From the NCBI GenBank assembly GCA_964648695.1, contig CAZYLH010000010.1, positions 1-31,189 of the forward strand: a stretch of DNA of 31,189 nucleotides, read 5' to 3'. The notes under the pieces were generated by a model. It was not told the DNA's origin. It did not search any database and saw only the letters and a program-made list of their open reading frames with translations. Positions 7,278 to 14,540 of this stretch are shown here, one piece after another. Within the stretch, counting starts at the first letter, position 1. Every line of letters begins with the position of its first letter. Made by a program: the position numbers and the translations under genes. This stretch comes from UBA4292 sp964648695 (GTDB taxonomy: Bacteria; Bacillota; Clostridia; Lachnospirales; Lachnospiraceae).

Positions 7278-7873
7278 GAATCAAAATCCTTCCTTAAATC
7301 AGAATTACTCTCTGGATCAAAATTATTTTCTAAATCAGAATCCTTACTTGTAAGAAAATTCCTGTTCTTTCCTAGAAATGTGAGTTGCTCCCCATCCTTA
7401 TAAAAGAAGATGACTAAAAGGAGTAAAAGGATGCATGCGCCCGTGACACACATATCGGCCAGATTAAAATTAGGGAAATTTATCACGCGGATATAGATAA
7501 AATCCACTACGTAATTTAACCTTATGCGGTCAATCATATTTCCGATTGCTCCGGCTATGAGGAGAATATATACAAGCTGCAGGGGAAGCAACCGTTTTTT
7601 ATAAGGTGTGGTCTCAAACAACACCAGCACCACAAGTAAAATGATACCTGAAACGATCACTAGTCCTAGCTGTTTGTTTTGAAATATTCCAAAGGCAGCG
7701 CCCCTGTTTTCCGCATACTGAAGCTCCAAAATTCCTTCGATAAGAACGATGGAGGTCGAATTCTTTAGGTATTTCACAGCAAGACTTTTGGTATATTGAT
7801 CTAAAAAAACCAGGAGGGAGGTTAAAAGCACCCCGAAGACGTTTCGAATAGCAAGTTGTCTGATTCGCTCCAT
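7274..7873 (-). CDS. lspA: Lipoprotein signal peptidase (signal peptidase II)
   Basis: Membrane aspartyl protease that cleaves prolipoprotein signal peptides before the lipid-modified cysteine. Four hydrophobic segments are visible, with catalytic aspartates in GNMIDRIR and in the downstream FNLADMCVTGA region; ENRGAAFG is also conserved. I start at ATG 7873 (MERIRQLAIRNV) because AAAGGA lies 7 nt before it; in-frame ATGs at 7891 and 7897 lack a good site. The product is 199 residues, about 40 longer than usual, with a charged tail in which SDLxxxFD occurs twice. It overlaps rluD by 4 nt. A terminator lies between it and sepF. Confidence 0.94.
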   Translation of the reverse strand: MERIRQLAIRNVFGVLLTSLLVFLDQYTKSLAVKYLKNSTSIVLIEGILELQYAENRGAAFGIFQNKQLGLVIVSGIILLVVLVLFETTPYKKRLLPLQLVYILLIAGAIGNMIDRIRLNYVVDFIYIRVINFPNFNLADMCVTGACILLLLLVIFFYKDGEQLTFLGKNRNFLTSKDSDLENNFDPESNSDLRKDFDS

Positions 7874-7905
7874 AGTCGCATCCTTTCTCATAAGCATTTA
7901 TACGC

Positions 7906-7933
7906 AAAAAGACCATTGCTAAAGAAGCAATGG
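7906..7933 (-). terminator. Intrinsic terminator after sepF
   Basis: On the minus strand CCATTGCT (7933-7926), a 5-nt loop and AGCAATGG (7920-7913) form an 8-bp stem, followed by TCTTTTT. It lies 20 nt past the sepF stop and separates the hlyD-like/yggS/sepF transcript from lspA-rluD. Confidence 0.85.
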
Positions 7934-7952
7934 CCCAAGAGTACTTTGCCTG

Positions 7953-8600
7953 TTAAAAATCTCTGAGATTGTCAAACTGTCCATCACTAAAAGCTCCTGT
8001 CATCTCAACATGGGGCGGAGCAAAAACAAGAACCTGACTGTTGATGGTATTAAAATTACCTCCGATTGAGTAATTAGCACCTGTCACAAAATCTGTGACA
8101 TACTGAGCAATTTCCAGATTCAGTCCCTCAAGATTGATAATTACAACCTCTCCATTGAGAAGATGGTCAACCGCGATACGCGCGTCTTCCTCGGTCTTCG
8201 GCTTGATCATGTACAGCTCCGAACTCTTCTTAGGCATGGAGCCGGTATTGCCCATAGCTCTACTCATAGGAATTACTCTTGCACCCCCTGTTCTGGTATT
8301 GCCGCGCCCCTGCCCCGAAACTCGCCTGTCGTCCTGAGCTGTTCTGGGAGCATAATCTGCATTTGCCGAAGATGAAGCGGATCTTTTGTAGGATGAATTT
8401 TCTCTTGGATCCTCGAAATCATCATCCTCTTCATAATCGTCATCGTAATGCTTGCGCTTAAAAAGATTCCTGAAAAAGCCGCCGCTTGACTCCTCATCAT
8501 CCTCAAACTCATCTACGTCGTCAAACTCGTCAAAATCTTCATCGTCCTCATCAAAGGCGTCTACTCGAAACTTGTTTTTAATTCCTTCCATCATGCTCAT
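7953..8600 (-). CDS. sepF: Cell division protein SepF
   Basis: Cytosolic protein that tethers FtsZ filaments to the membrane and bundles them at the septum. The 215-residue protein begins with a short helix (MSMMEGIKNKF) likely to be the membrane anchor. A long, very acidic disordered linker follows (about residues 14-120, rich in D and E, then S, R and G). The SepF domain runs from about 128 to 205, with KPKTEEDARIAVDHLL, VVIINLEGL and the SIGGNFNTINSQVLVFAP end. The ATG at 8600 has AGGGAG 7 nt upstream and overlaps the yggS 3' end by 23 nt. The linker is longer than in many SepF proteins. Confidence 0.95.
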   Translation of the reverse strand: MSMMEGIKNKFRVDAFDEDDEDFDEFDDVDEFEDDEESSGGFFRNLFKRKHYDDDYEEDDDFEDPRENSSYKRSASSSANADYAPRTAQDDRRVSGQGRGNTRTGGARVIPMSRAMGNTGSMPKKSSELYMIKPKTEEDARIAVDHLLNGEVVIINLEGLNLEIAQYVTDFVTGANYSIGGNFNTINSQVLVFAPPHVEMTGAFSDGQFDNLRDF

Positions 8601-9318
8601 AATCGTTCTCCCTTACTGACATTGTTTTCTGTCCGTAATCCCTCACGCCAAAAATTGCCGTGCCTACTCTGACCATTGTTGCCCCCTCTTCTATCGCGAC
8701 TTCAAAATCGTTCGTCATACCCATGGACAACTCAGCCATACGTATATTATCCACTTTTTTACTCTGAATGTCAACAAAAAGATGCCTTAGATCTCTAAAA
8801 ATTGCGCGATTTTCCTCAGGATTTGCCACAAATGGTGCAACTGTCATCAAACCTTTTATGTGAACATTTGAAAATTTAGCAATTTTACAGCAGGCGTCAA
8901 ACACATCCTCCACATAAAAACCTGTCTTAGTCTCCTCTTTTGAAACATTTACCTCTAACAGGATATCCACATCGCAGCCTTTCTTAAGCGCCTCTTTTTG
9001 GATTTGTTCAGCAAGCGAAACCGTGTCAACCGAGTGGATCATTGCCACCTGATCTACAATATATTTCACCTTGTTCTTCTGCAAATGGCCTATAAGATGC
9101 CACTCACAGGTGTCTGGTAGCTGCGGGATTTTTCCGACAAGCTCCTGAACCTTATTCTCGCCAAAGACATACTGTCCAGAGCTTAGACAGTCCCTAATCA
9201 TATCCACAGGTTTTGTCTTGCTGACCGCTATCAGTTTTATATCGCCAGTATTTTTTCTGGCACGGTGCGCGGCACGCTCGATGCGTCTTCTAACCTCGTT
9301 TAAATTATCGGCAATCAT
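8578..9318 (-). CDS. yggS: YggS-family pyridoxal 5'-phosphate homeostasis protein
   Basis: PLP-binding protein of the alanine-racemase fold that controls free vitamin B6 in the cytosol; YlmE in Bacillus subtilis. In the 246-residue protein the PLP lysine is Lys34 in LIAVSKTKP, followed by FGENKVQEL, EWHLIGHLQKNK, and the phosphate-binding end ELSMGMTNDFEVAIEEGATMVRVGTAIFG. Its ATG overlaps the stop codon of the HlyD-like gene (TGATG), and its own 3' end overlaps sepF. Placement next to sepF is widely conserved in Gram-positives, although the reason is not known. Confidence 0.95.
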   Translation of the reverse strand: MIADNLNEVRRRIERAAHRARKNTGDIKLIAVSKTKPVDMIRDCLSSGQYVFGENKVQELVGKIPQLPDTCEWHLIGHLQKNKVKYIVDQVAMIHSVDTVSLAEQIQKEALKKGCDVDILLEVNVSKEETKTGFYVEDVFDACCKIAKFSNVHIKGLMTVAPFVANPEENRAIFRDLRHLFVDIQSKKVDNIRMAELSMGMTNDFEVAIEEGATMVRVGTAIFGVRDYGQKTMSVRENDYEHDGRN

Positions 9319-10745
9319 CAGTAAATGAGCTCTCCTTCCTGAATAAGAGATCCGTTTAGGGCAATGCGATCATAGCAGGATATGCTGCCCGTATATCCCT
9401 CCTCCACGATCACATAGCCATCGTCAAGCTGGGCCAGGATATTTACCGGCTGAAATACGGCATAGCCCTTGTTTACACAGTAAACGCCCTGCACTGCCTG
9501 TTTTTCGCCCACCTCATAGACATCTGTGCTGTCTTCACCTGAGATAATTAGAATATCTCCGTCCTCAAAGGCGGAAGGGTCCACCAGGTAATAATCATCG
9601 TCATACTCACCAATAATTGTGATGGCTGTAAAGACTGCCTGTATCTCACCGTCCTCCTCATATTGGAGCATACAACCGTACTGGCTTGAATTGCCGCCAA
9701 GTGTGCAAAAGCGCTTTGGTATCAGGAGATAGTCCTTGGTAACCAGTGAGGATGATGGAATCTTTAATCCCTCGATGATGTTTGAGGATATCTCTATATC
9801 GGTAAATCTCGTGTTTGCAAGGAGGTATCCATATTCTGAAAATTCTACGCAGGCATATGTCGTTCCATTATTGTCATAGATAAGCTCAAAGCTTCCCGTA
9901 ATGGTCTTGTCGATGTCTGAAAAGTAGACCGACAGAGTGGACTTTTCGGCAAAAGTTTCCTGATCCTCCTCTGTCATCTCAAATACAATGGTAAAGCTGT
10001 CAGATGAAATAATCTTATATAACGGTTCACCCTCATTAACAAGTTGTCCTGAGGCGATTGTTGTCAGGCTGTAGCTATCCGGATCAATCTCATCAGCGCT
10101 GAAATTTTCCAGATCAAAATCTTCATAGCCGTCATAGGTTGAGACAAAGGTTCCGCTTATAGGCGTGTTTGTAACCGCAAAGGTATATTCATCCGTGGCA
10201 CCGCCAAGAGATTCTATGGCTTCCTCTGTGAGAAATGAGAGGAGATTTAAGTTTATTGTGCTCTTTGTTGTGTAAAGGTCCTCGTAGTCATTAAGGTCAA
10301 AGGAGAGGCTTAGTGATTGTAGTGAGTTTTTTAGGCTTAAAAGCGCTTCATCGCTAAGCTCATTAGCCGTAAGAAGCAGCTGGGACATGAAATCTCCGTC
10401 CTCATCTAGGGTGCACACCGTCTCATTTACCCGAACGCGCTCTCCCTGTGTGCAGTAGTAATTTACATAGCCAGAATACTCCGAATAATATAAAGTCTCA
10501 TCCCTAACTATTAACGCGCTATATGTGGGAGCCTTGCCGTTATTACCCCTGACAACCTCATAAATGCCGATATTATCCTTAAAGAGATATTGCAGGAGCA
10601 AAATAAGAATATATGCAAAAACGATCAAAAAAATGACTGCAGAAAAATGCAGATGAAAGCGCTCGCGCACCGGAAGGAGGCGCTGTATATTGGAGTTGCT
10701 TTTCCGTTTGTTTCGTCCGGATTTTCTTCTGTTACCTGAACTCAT
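9318..10745 (-). CDS. HlyD-like membrane adaptor protein linked to sepF
   Basis: Membrane-anchored extracytoplasmic protein. In the 475-residue product a basic N-terminus (SGNRRKSGRNKRKSN) and one membrane helix (about residues 34-56, FSAVIFLIVFAYILILLLQYLF) give a cytosol-in topology. The outer part shows lipoyl/barrel-sandwich-like segments (ALIVRDETLYYSEYSGYVNYYCTQGERV and ISGTFVSTYDG...GQLVNEGEPLYKI) typical of HlyD/RND adaptors, and ends with VLAQL-like strands around YVIVEEGYTG. No transporter genes are adjacent, so an efflux role is not supported. The tight overlap with yggS and sepF suggests a division or envelope role. AAAGGGG lies close to the ATG. Confidence 0.75.
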   Translation of the reverse strand: MSSGNRRKSGRNKRKSNSNIQRLLPVRERFHLHFSAVIFLIVFAYILILLLQYLFKDNIGIYEVVRGNNGKAPTYSALIVRDETLYYSEYSGYVNYYCTQGERVRVNETVCTLDEDGDFMSQLLLTANELSDEALLSLKNSLQSLSLSFDLNDYEDLYTTKSTINLNLLSFLTEEAIESLGGATDEYTFAVTNTPISGTFVSTYDGYEDFDLENFSADEIDPDSYSLTTIASGQLVNEGEPLYKIISSDSFTIVFEMTEEDQETFAEKSTLSVYFSDIDKTITGSFELIYDNNGTTYACVEFSEYGYLLANTRFTDIEISSNIIEGLKIPSSSLVTKDYLLIPKRFCTLGGNSSQYGCMLQYEEDGEIQAVFTAITIIGEYDDDYYLVDPSAFEDGDILIISGEDSTDVYEVGEKQAVQGVYCVNKGYAVFQPVNILAQLDDGYVIVEEGYTGSISCYDRIALNGSLIQEGELIY

Positions 10746-10783
10746 AACGCCCCTTTCTAAAAATTGTGGCTACCCACTGAAAA

Positions 10784-10811
10784 CAGGGGCTGTTGCCACT
10801 CAACAGCCCCT
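10784..10811 (-). terminator. Strong intrinsic hairpin after the small P-loop gene
   Basis: GGGGCTGTTG (10786-10795) and CAACAGCCCC (10801-10810) form a perfect 10-bp stem with a 5-nt loop, and an extra A-T pair closes it. On the minus strand it is followed by TGTTTTC. It lies 16 nt after the stop of the P-loop gene and upstream of the HlyD-like gene. A second short hairpin (GTGG/CCAC, 10766-10777), followed by AATTTTTAG, comes next. Confidence 0.8.
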
Positions 10812-10826
10812 TTGGTATATAATTTA

Positions 10827-11240
10827 TTAATTGATAACCAGATTTTTTGCGTTGTCCGGGAGCGTATCAGAGTCCATGGACACACTCAAAATAAATTTGA
10901 TGCCATGCTGATCGCTGAGTTTTTGAAGCGTGTCGATAACCTGCTCTAGCTGATCTTCTTCAATATTTGAAATTTTTAAAAAGCTGTCAAAATAAATCTC
11001 CTGAAGATCAAAATCCTGCGAGATAATGCCTGCCAGAAATCCTAAAAACGCATCGTAGCTTTTAACCGGATAATCTGTGACATTAATAAGCCTTATACGG
11101 CTGTTAAGCTCATACATATGCTGTGTGCTTTTATCCAGATAAACGATCGTTCCATCTGTTCCCGATATGGCTTTATTAGCCTTATCTAAAATACATTTGG
11201 TTTTTCCCACACCCCTCTTACCTGCAACAATCTCTATCAT
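10827..11240 (-). CDS. Small P-loop NTPase-like protein of unknown function
   Basis: The 137-residue protein starts with a Walker A motif, AGKRGVGKT (residues 6-14, Lys13), has a Walker-B-like strand (LQEIYFDS) and contains YLDKSTQHMYELNSRIRLINV. I recall conserved small proteins like this in Lachnospiraceae, sometimes carrying misleading names such as PilT, but no function is known to me. The frame stays open upstream to 11363, but that would read through the promoter, so I start at ATG 11240 (MIEIVAGKRG), preceded by GAGGGG. It has its own consensus promoter and strong terminator. No transmembrane segment is visible. It may act with the HlyD-like/YggS/SepF genes next door, which is inference only. 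Confidence 0.8.
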   Translation of the reverse strand: MIEIVAGKRGVGKTKCILDKANKAISGTDGTIVYLDKSTQHMYELNSRIRLINVTDYPVKSYDAFLGFLAGIISQDFDLQEIYFDSFLKISNIEEDQLEQVIDTLQKLSDQHGIKFILSVSMDSDTLPDNAKNLVIN

Positions 11241-11334
11241 ATGCCCCTCGCTTCTGTGCGTTATACGTTTTTTATACATAGAGCGGAAAACGCACAACCG
11301 CACCAGTATGTTTTTTTCGATAAATGTTACCGAT

Positions 11335-11363
11335 ATTATAATATGAGTGCCTATATTTTTCAA
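11335..11363 (-). promoter_or_regulatory. Consensus SigmaA promoter of the small P-loop gene
   Basis: On the minus strand TTGAAA (11363-11358) and a perfect TATAAT (11340-11335) are separated by 17 nt. The predicted leader of about 88 nt contains an 8-bp inverted repeat (11289-11296 with 11255-11262) that ends shortly before the Shine-Dalgarno. The -35 box lies just after the stop codon of the upstream lipoprotein gene. Confidence 0.85.
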
Positions 11364-11366
11364 TCC

Positions 11367-12068
11367 TTAATTAGAAATCTGGGAAAGAATTTCCTCAGTC
11401 TGCGCCAGGCAATCCGCATAGCCATCACACCCTGCAACAAAGGCGAGGTAGCGCATACCGTCTTCGTCTTCGGCGATGGTAAGCATCTGCGTGGGGTTTG
11501 TCTCCTCAGCCTCGCACACTCCACCGACAATGCTAAGGCCCGTGGCGCTCTCATATCCATGCAGGAAATATGGAAGTGAGTTAGTAAAGACAATCCCGTT
11601 TTGTGACTCGCCGTTTGTATATTGGCAGCTGTAGGTGGAGGTTTCAAGCATTTCCATCAGATCAGAATTGTTGACCGCGTTTCTAAAGAAGAGATACAGG
11701 TCATAGATCGTTGTCTGCTGACCGCTCTCCTCGGTTCCAAAACAGTTNNNNNNNNNNNNNNNNNNNNNNNNNNNNNNNNNNNNNNNNNNNNNNNNNNNNN
11801 NNNNNNNNNNNNNNNNNNNNNNNNNNNNNNNNNNNNNNNNNNNNNNNGCGGTACAATTTTCCACCGGATATTCAGAATCGTCTAAGAGATACACCTGATC
11901 CTTGGCATAACTGTCAAGCCTTTTTTCCTTTCCGACATCGGCATTTAACTCGGAGGTGTCATCAGAAAATGTGTACTCGCGAACATAAGAAGTCACAGAG
12001 CTTTTGCACCCAGAAAGCACCATCAAGGCCGTTAGAATGATACTACCCGTCATACATCGTCTCTTCAT
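11367..12068 (-). CDS. Lipoprotein, D-Ala-D-Ala carboxypeptidase-like (S11), interrupted by assembly gap
   Basis: The N-terminus is a lipoprotein signal: basic MKRR, a hydrophobic stretch and lipobox LSGC with Cys21, so the mature protein is tethered to the outer face of the membrane. A stretch of N hides the middle. The C-terminal 120 residues resemble the second half of a peptidase S11 domain: IYDLYLFFRNAVNNSDLMEML, then TSTYSCQYTNGE, LHGYE, and DGMRYLAFVAG. The KTG motif expected before the last strands is absent (the region reads GLSIVGGVCEAEE). The SxxK and SxN motifs would fall in the gap, if present. The ATG at 12068 overlaps the mgsA stop (ATGA). The frame is open on both sides of the gap, but true gap size is unknown. 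Assignment to S11 is by eye. Confidence 0.55.
   Translation of the reverse strand: MKRRCMTGSIILTALMVLSGCKSSVTSYVREYTFSDDTSELNADVGKEKRLDSYAKDQVYLLDDSEYPVENCTXXXXXXXXXXXXXXXXXXXXXXXXXXXXXXXXXXNCFGTEESGQQTTIYDLYLFFRNAVNNSDLMEMLETSTYSCQYTNGESQNGIVFTNSLPYFLHGYESATGLSIVGGVCEAEETNPTQMLTIAEDEDGMRYLAFVAGCDGYADCLAQTEEILSQISN
11748..11847. other. Assembly gap of 100 N
   Basis: Exactly 100 N, the conventional placeholder for a scaffold gap of unknown length. It falls inside the lipoprotein gene. If the protein is a full S11 enzyme the real missing sequence is probably several hundred bases. Confidence 0.95.
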
Positions 12069-12460
12069 CGGTACGCATTCCTCCAATCAAGATCGCCTCT
12101 TTCGATAGCGTGAAGCAAAATCTCCGCAGAGGCAAGATTTGTGGCGATGGGAATGGGCGCCAGATCACACAGCTGTATGATATTGTGCGGCTCTGGGTCA
12201 TTGACCTTGGGTGTGAGAGGATCCCTCAAAAAAATGACAGCGTCTAATAGATTGTCCTCAATTAACGCGCACAGCTGATTCTCACCGCCAAGATGACCTG
12301 CTAAGAGTTTGTAAACCGGAAGGCTCACCCCCTCCTCAACCGTTCTGCCCGTCGTACCGGTGGCATAGAGCGTGTGTTTGCTAAGTACATTGCGGTATGC
12401 GATGCAAAAATTCAGCATTAGTGTTTTTTTTGCGTCATGAGCGATCAATCCAATATTCAT
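12065..12460 (-). CDS. mgsA: Methylglyoxal synthase family protein, variant active site
   Basis: Methylglyoxal synthase converts dihydroxyacetone phosphate to methylglyoxal and phosphate, a bypass of lower glycolysis. The 131-residue protein keeps the fold signatures: IGLIAHDAKK (His8, Asp9), LYATGTTGRT, AGHLGGENQ, and VIFLRDPL (Asp80). Aligned by eye with the E. coli enzyme, catalytic Asp71 is Glu60, His98 is Asn87 and Asp101 is Glu90. I recall a similar GGE form in other Lachnospiraceae, so it may be a subfamily rather than a broken gene; activity is uncertain. AAGGAG lies 7 nt before the ATG. It sits after rodA in the cell-shape operon, as in many Clostridia, and overlaps the lipoprotein gene by 4 nt. 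Confidence 0.88.
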   Translation of the reverse strand: MNIGLIAHDAKKTLMLNFCIAYRNVLSKHTLYATGTTGRTVEEGVSLPVYKLLAGHLGGENQLCALIEDNLLDAVIFLRDPLTPKVNDPEPHNIIQLCDLAPIPIATNLASAEILLHAIERGDLDWRNAYR

Positions 12461-12495
12461 ACGTATGCTCCTTAATGTTATTTTATCTATAGAGC

Positions 12496-13665
12496 CTACA
12501 GATCAGAGAAAATCGTATGCTCCTTTTGTTTAATCTTACGTTGAAGTCCTATATTTAGGACAATGCCTACGGACATATACATGCTGATAATTGAGCTGAG
12601 TCCATAGCTTACAAAGGGCAGTGGAAGACCGGTGTTTGGCATAAGCCAGGTTGCAACGGCGATATTGATAAAGGTCTGCATCGAATACATTGTGGCAAAT
12701 CCCACGCAGATGCCTCGGCCCGCGATAGTATCTGCATTTTTTGCTATCATCAGACATTCAATTATGAGGAGCAAAAGCAGCAGAATAATTACCATACATC
12801 CGACAAAGCCCAGTTCCTCTCCGGCTATAGTAAAGATAAAATCCGTATGTGACTCTGAGATAAAATTTCCGTTTTTAACCGACTCAAATGTGGTGGTGTT
12901 TAAGCCCTTACCAAATAATCCGCCGCTTCCAATGGCCATGACAGAATTTTGCTGCTGATAGACACTGTCCTGAAACTGGCTTGGCCAGATAAATGAGAGG
13001 ATCCTCTTAAGCTGGTAGTTATCCGCGGCGATTTCCTGAAGCTCCTCCGTGGTGTGGCTTAGTATAAAGTAGATAAAATACAGCACAAACGGTGTCACCG
13101 CTCCGACACATCCAAGTATCAGTTTATAGCTGATCTTGGCGGCATAGAGCATAAATGCCACGATCACGCACATCAAGATGGTTGTGGACAGATCAGGCTG
13201 ACGAAACACAAAGAATATATGAGGCCCCACCATCAGGATTACCAAAAGCCACACATAGGGCTTGTTGATCTTGCTATGAAAATAGCCTATAAGCGCCGCA
13301 AGGCATACCACGATCGCAAGCTTTGTAAAATCTGAGACCTGTATCTGACCTATAAGGGGCAGAACCACCCAGCGCTTAGCGCCGCCATGTGTTTCACCTG
13401 CTACATATGTAAGGATCAAGAGCGCCATGTCGACGATATAAATCAGCGGCCACAGCTTTAGCACCAGTTTGTAGCTAAGAAGCATCATGATAATCATCAT
13501 GACAATCCCCACACAGATGCCAAAAATCTGACGCTTATAATAGTCGGCATAATAAGTGGAATCATGGGTCGCGCTGTAGATTAAGAGCACCCCGATAACA
13601 CTCAGCACTAAAACATATAGAATAATCCGAATATTTAAATTTTTAAGATGATATTTTTCAAACAT
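12496..13665 (-). CDS. rodA: Peptidoglycan glycosyltransferase RodA (SEDS family)
   Basis: Polytopic membrane glycosyltransferase that polymerises lipid II during lateral wall growth together with a class B PBP. The 389-residue protein has about ten hydrophobic segments. SEDS features include VIGVLLIYSATHD near the N-terminus, GETHGGAKRWV in the first outer region, RQPDLSTTILM, the GKGLNTTTFESVKNGNFISESHTDFIF segment, and NTGLPLPFVSYGLSS near the C-terminus. It lies in an operon with mreC, mreD, mrdA and minD, which favours RodA over FtsW or SpoVE. The ATG at 13665 has only a weak, close AAAGG; the frame is closed a few codons upstream. Confidence 0.92.
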   Translation of the reverse strand: MFEKYHLKNLNIRIILYVLVLSVIGVLLIYSATHDSTYYADYYKRQIFGICVGIVMMIIMMLLSYKLVLKLWPLIYIVDMALLILTYVAGETHGGAKRWVVLPLIGQIQVSDFTKLAIVVCLAALIGYFHSKINKPYVWLLVILMVGPHIFFVFRQPDLSTTILMCVIVAFMLYAAKISYKLILGCVGAVTPFVLYFIYFILSHTTEELQEIAADNYQLKRILSFIWPSQFQDSVYQQQNSVMAIGSGGLFGKGLNTTTFESVKNGNFISESHTDFIFTIAGEELGFVGCMVIILLLLLLIIECLMIAKNADTIAGRGICVGFATMYSMQTFINIAVATWLMPNTGLPLPFVSYGLSSIISMYMSVGIVLNIGLQRKIKQKEHTIFSDL

Positions 13666-13717
13666 AGCCTTTAATTATGAGCTGCGCACTCTCCTACCGC
13701 GCGCATAGAAGAGGGTA

Positions 13718-14512
13718 CTAGGACTTTTTTCTGGAAAGACTTCGCATAAATCCTCTGACGCCGTTTGTGGCGTCTAAATCCGAGATTGGTATGTTCTCTC
13801 CCATTACCCTTTTGCAGATATTTAAAAAGTTTCGTCCCACCGCGTTGTTTGCGGCACAGACAGGCTCTCCCTTATTTATGGAGATGATTATGCTCTTATC
13901 GTCCGGTATGGCGCCAATTACAGGAACAGGCAAAAGCTCATTTATATCCTCCATTGACATCATATCTCCCCGGCGCACCATATCCATGCGAATTTTGTTG
14001 ACAATCAGATCAATGCCGCGAATGCCGTTCGCCTCCAAAAGGCCGATAATTCGGTCTGCGTCGCGAATGGCAGAGATTTCCGGCACGGTCACTACTATCG
14101 CGCGGTCTGCCCCGGCAATGGCGTTATTAAAGCCATGCTCTATCCCTGCCGGACAGTCTAAAATAACATAATCAAACTTCTCCTTAAGCTCCTGTGACAG
14201 TCTTCTCATTTGAGAGGGGGTCACGGCAGTTTTATCTCTGGACTGAGCGGCCGGCATAAGATGCAGGTTAGGATAGCGAGTGTCCTTTATAAGGGCCTGA
14301 TACAGCATACATCTCTCCTCCACAACATCGATCAAATTGTAGACGATTTTGTTCTCAAGCCCCATAATGACATCAAGGTTTCTAAGACCGATATCCGTAT
14401 CGATCAGCACAACCTTTTTTCCAAGTATTGCCAGACCCGTACCGATATTTGCCGAGACAGTGGTTTTCCCAACGCCTCCCTTACCGGATGTTACAACGAT
14501 CACTTCTCCCAT
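13718..14512 (-). CDS. minD: Septum site-determining ATPase MinD
   Basis: Membrane-cycling ATPase that positions the division site. The 264-residue protein has the deviant Walker A SGKGGVGKTT (Lys11, Lys16), DTDIGLRNLDVIMGLENK, the switch segment DYVILDCPAGIE, and a basic amphipathic C-terminus (VRGFMRSLSRKKS) of the kind that binds membrane. GGGAG lies 8 nt before the ATG. Neither minC nor minE is adjacent: mrdA ends 28 nt upstream, and rodA starts 52 nt downstream, with only a hairpin (CTCTTCTA/TAGGAGAG) between. Its partners must be elsewhere or absent. Confidence 0.94.
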   Translation of the reverse strand: MGEVIVVTSGKGGVGKTTVSANIGTGLAILGKKVVLIDTDIGLRNLDVIMGLENKIVYNLIDVVEERCMLYQALIKDTRYPNLHLMPAAQSRDKTAVTPSQMRRLSQELKEKFDYVILDCPAGIEHGFNNAIAGADRAIVVTVPEISAIRDADRIIGLLEANGIRGIDLIVNKIRMDMVRRGDMMSMEDINELLPVPVIGAIPDDKSIIISINKGEPVCAANNAVGRNFLNICKRVMGENIPISDLDATNGVRGFMRSLSRKKS

Positions 14513-14540
14513 TTTTCTCTCTCCCGAAATGGAAAATAAT

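Noticed and set aside
11241..11363. N-terminal extension of the small P-loop protein to 11363
   Set aside because: It would be translated from sequence that holds the -35 and -10 boxes and the leader; ATG 11240 has a purine-rich site and starts the conserved Walker A region.
11622..12040. Plus-strand frames spanning the N gap
   Set aside because: They are open only because N bases cannot give stop codons.
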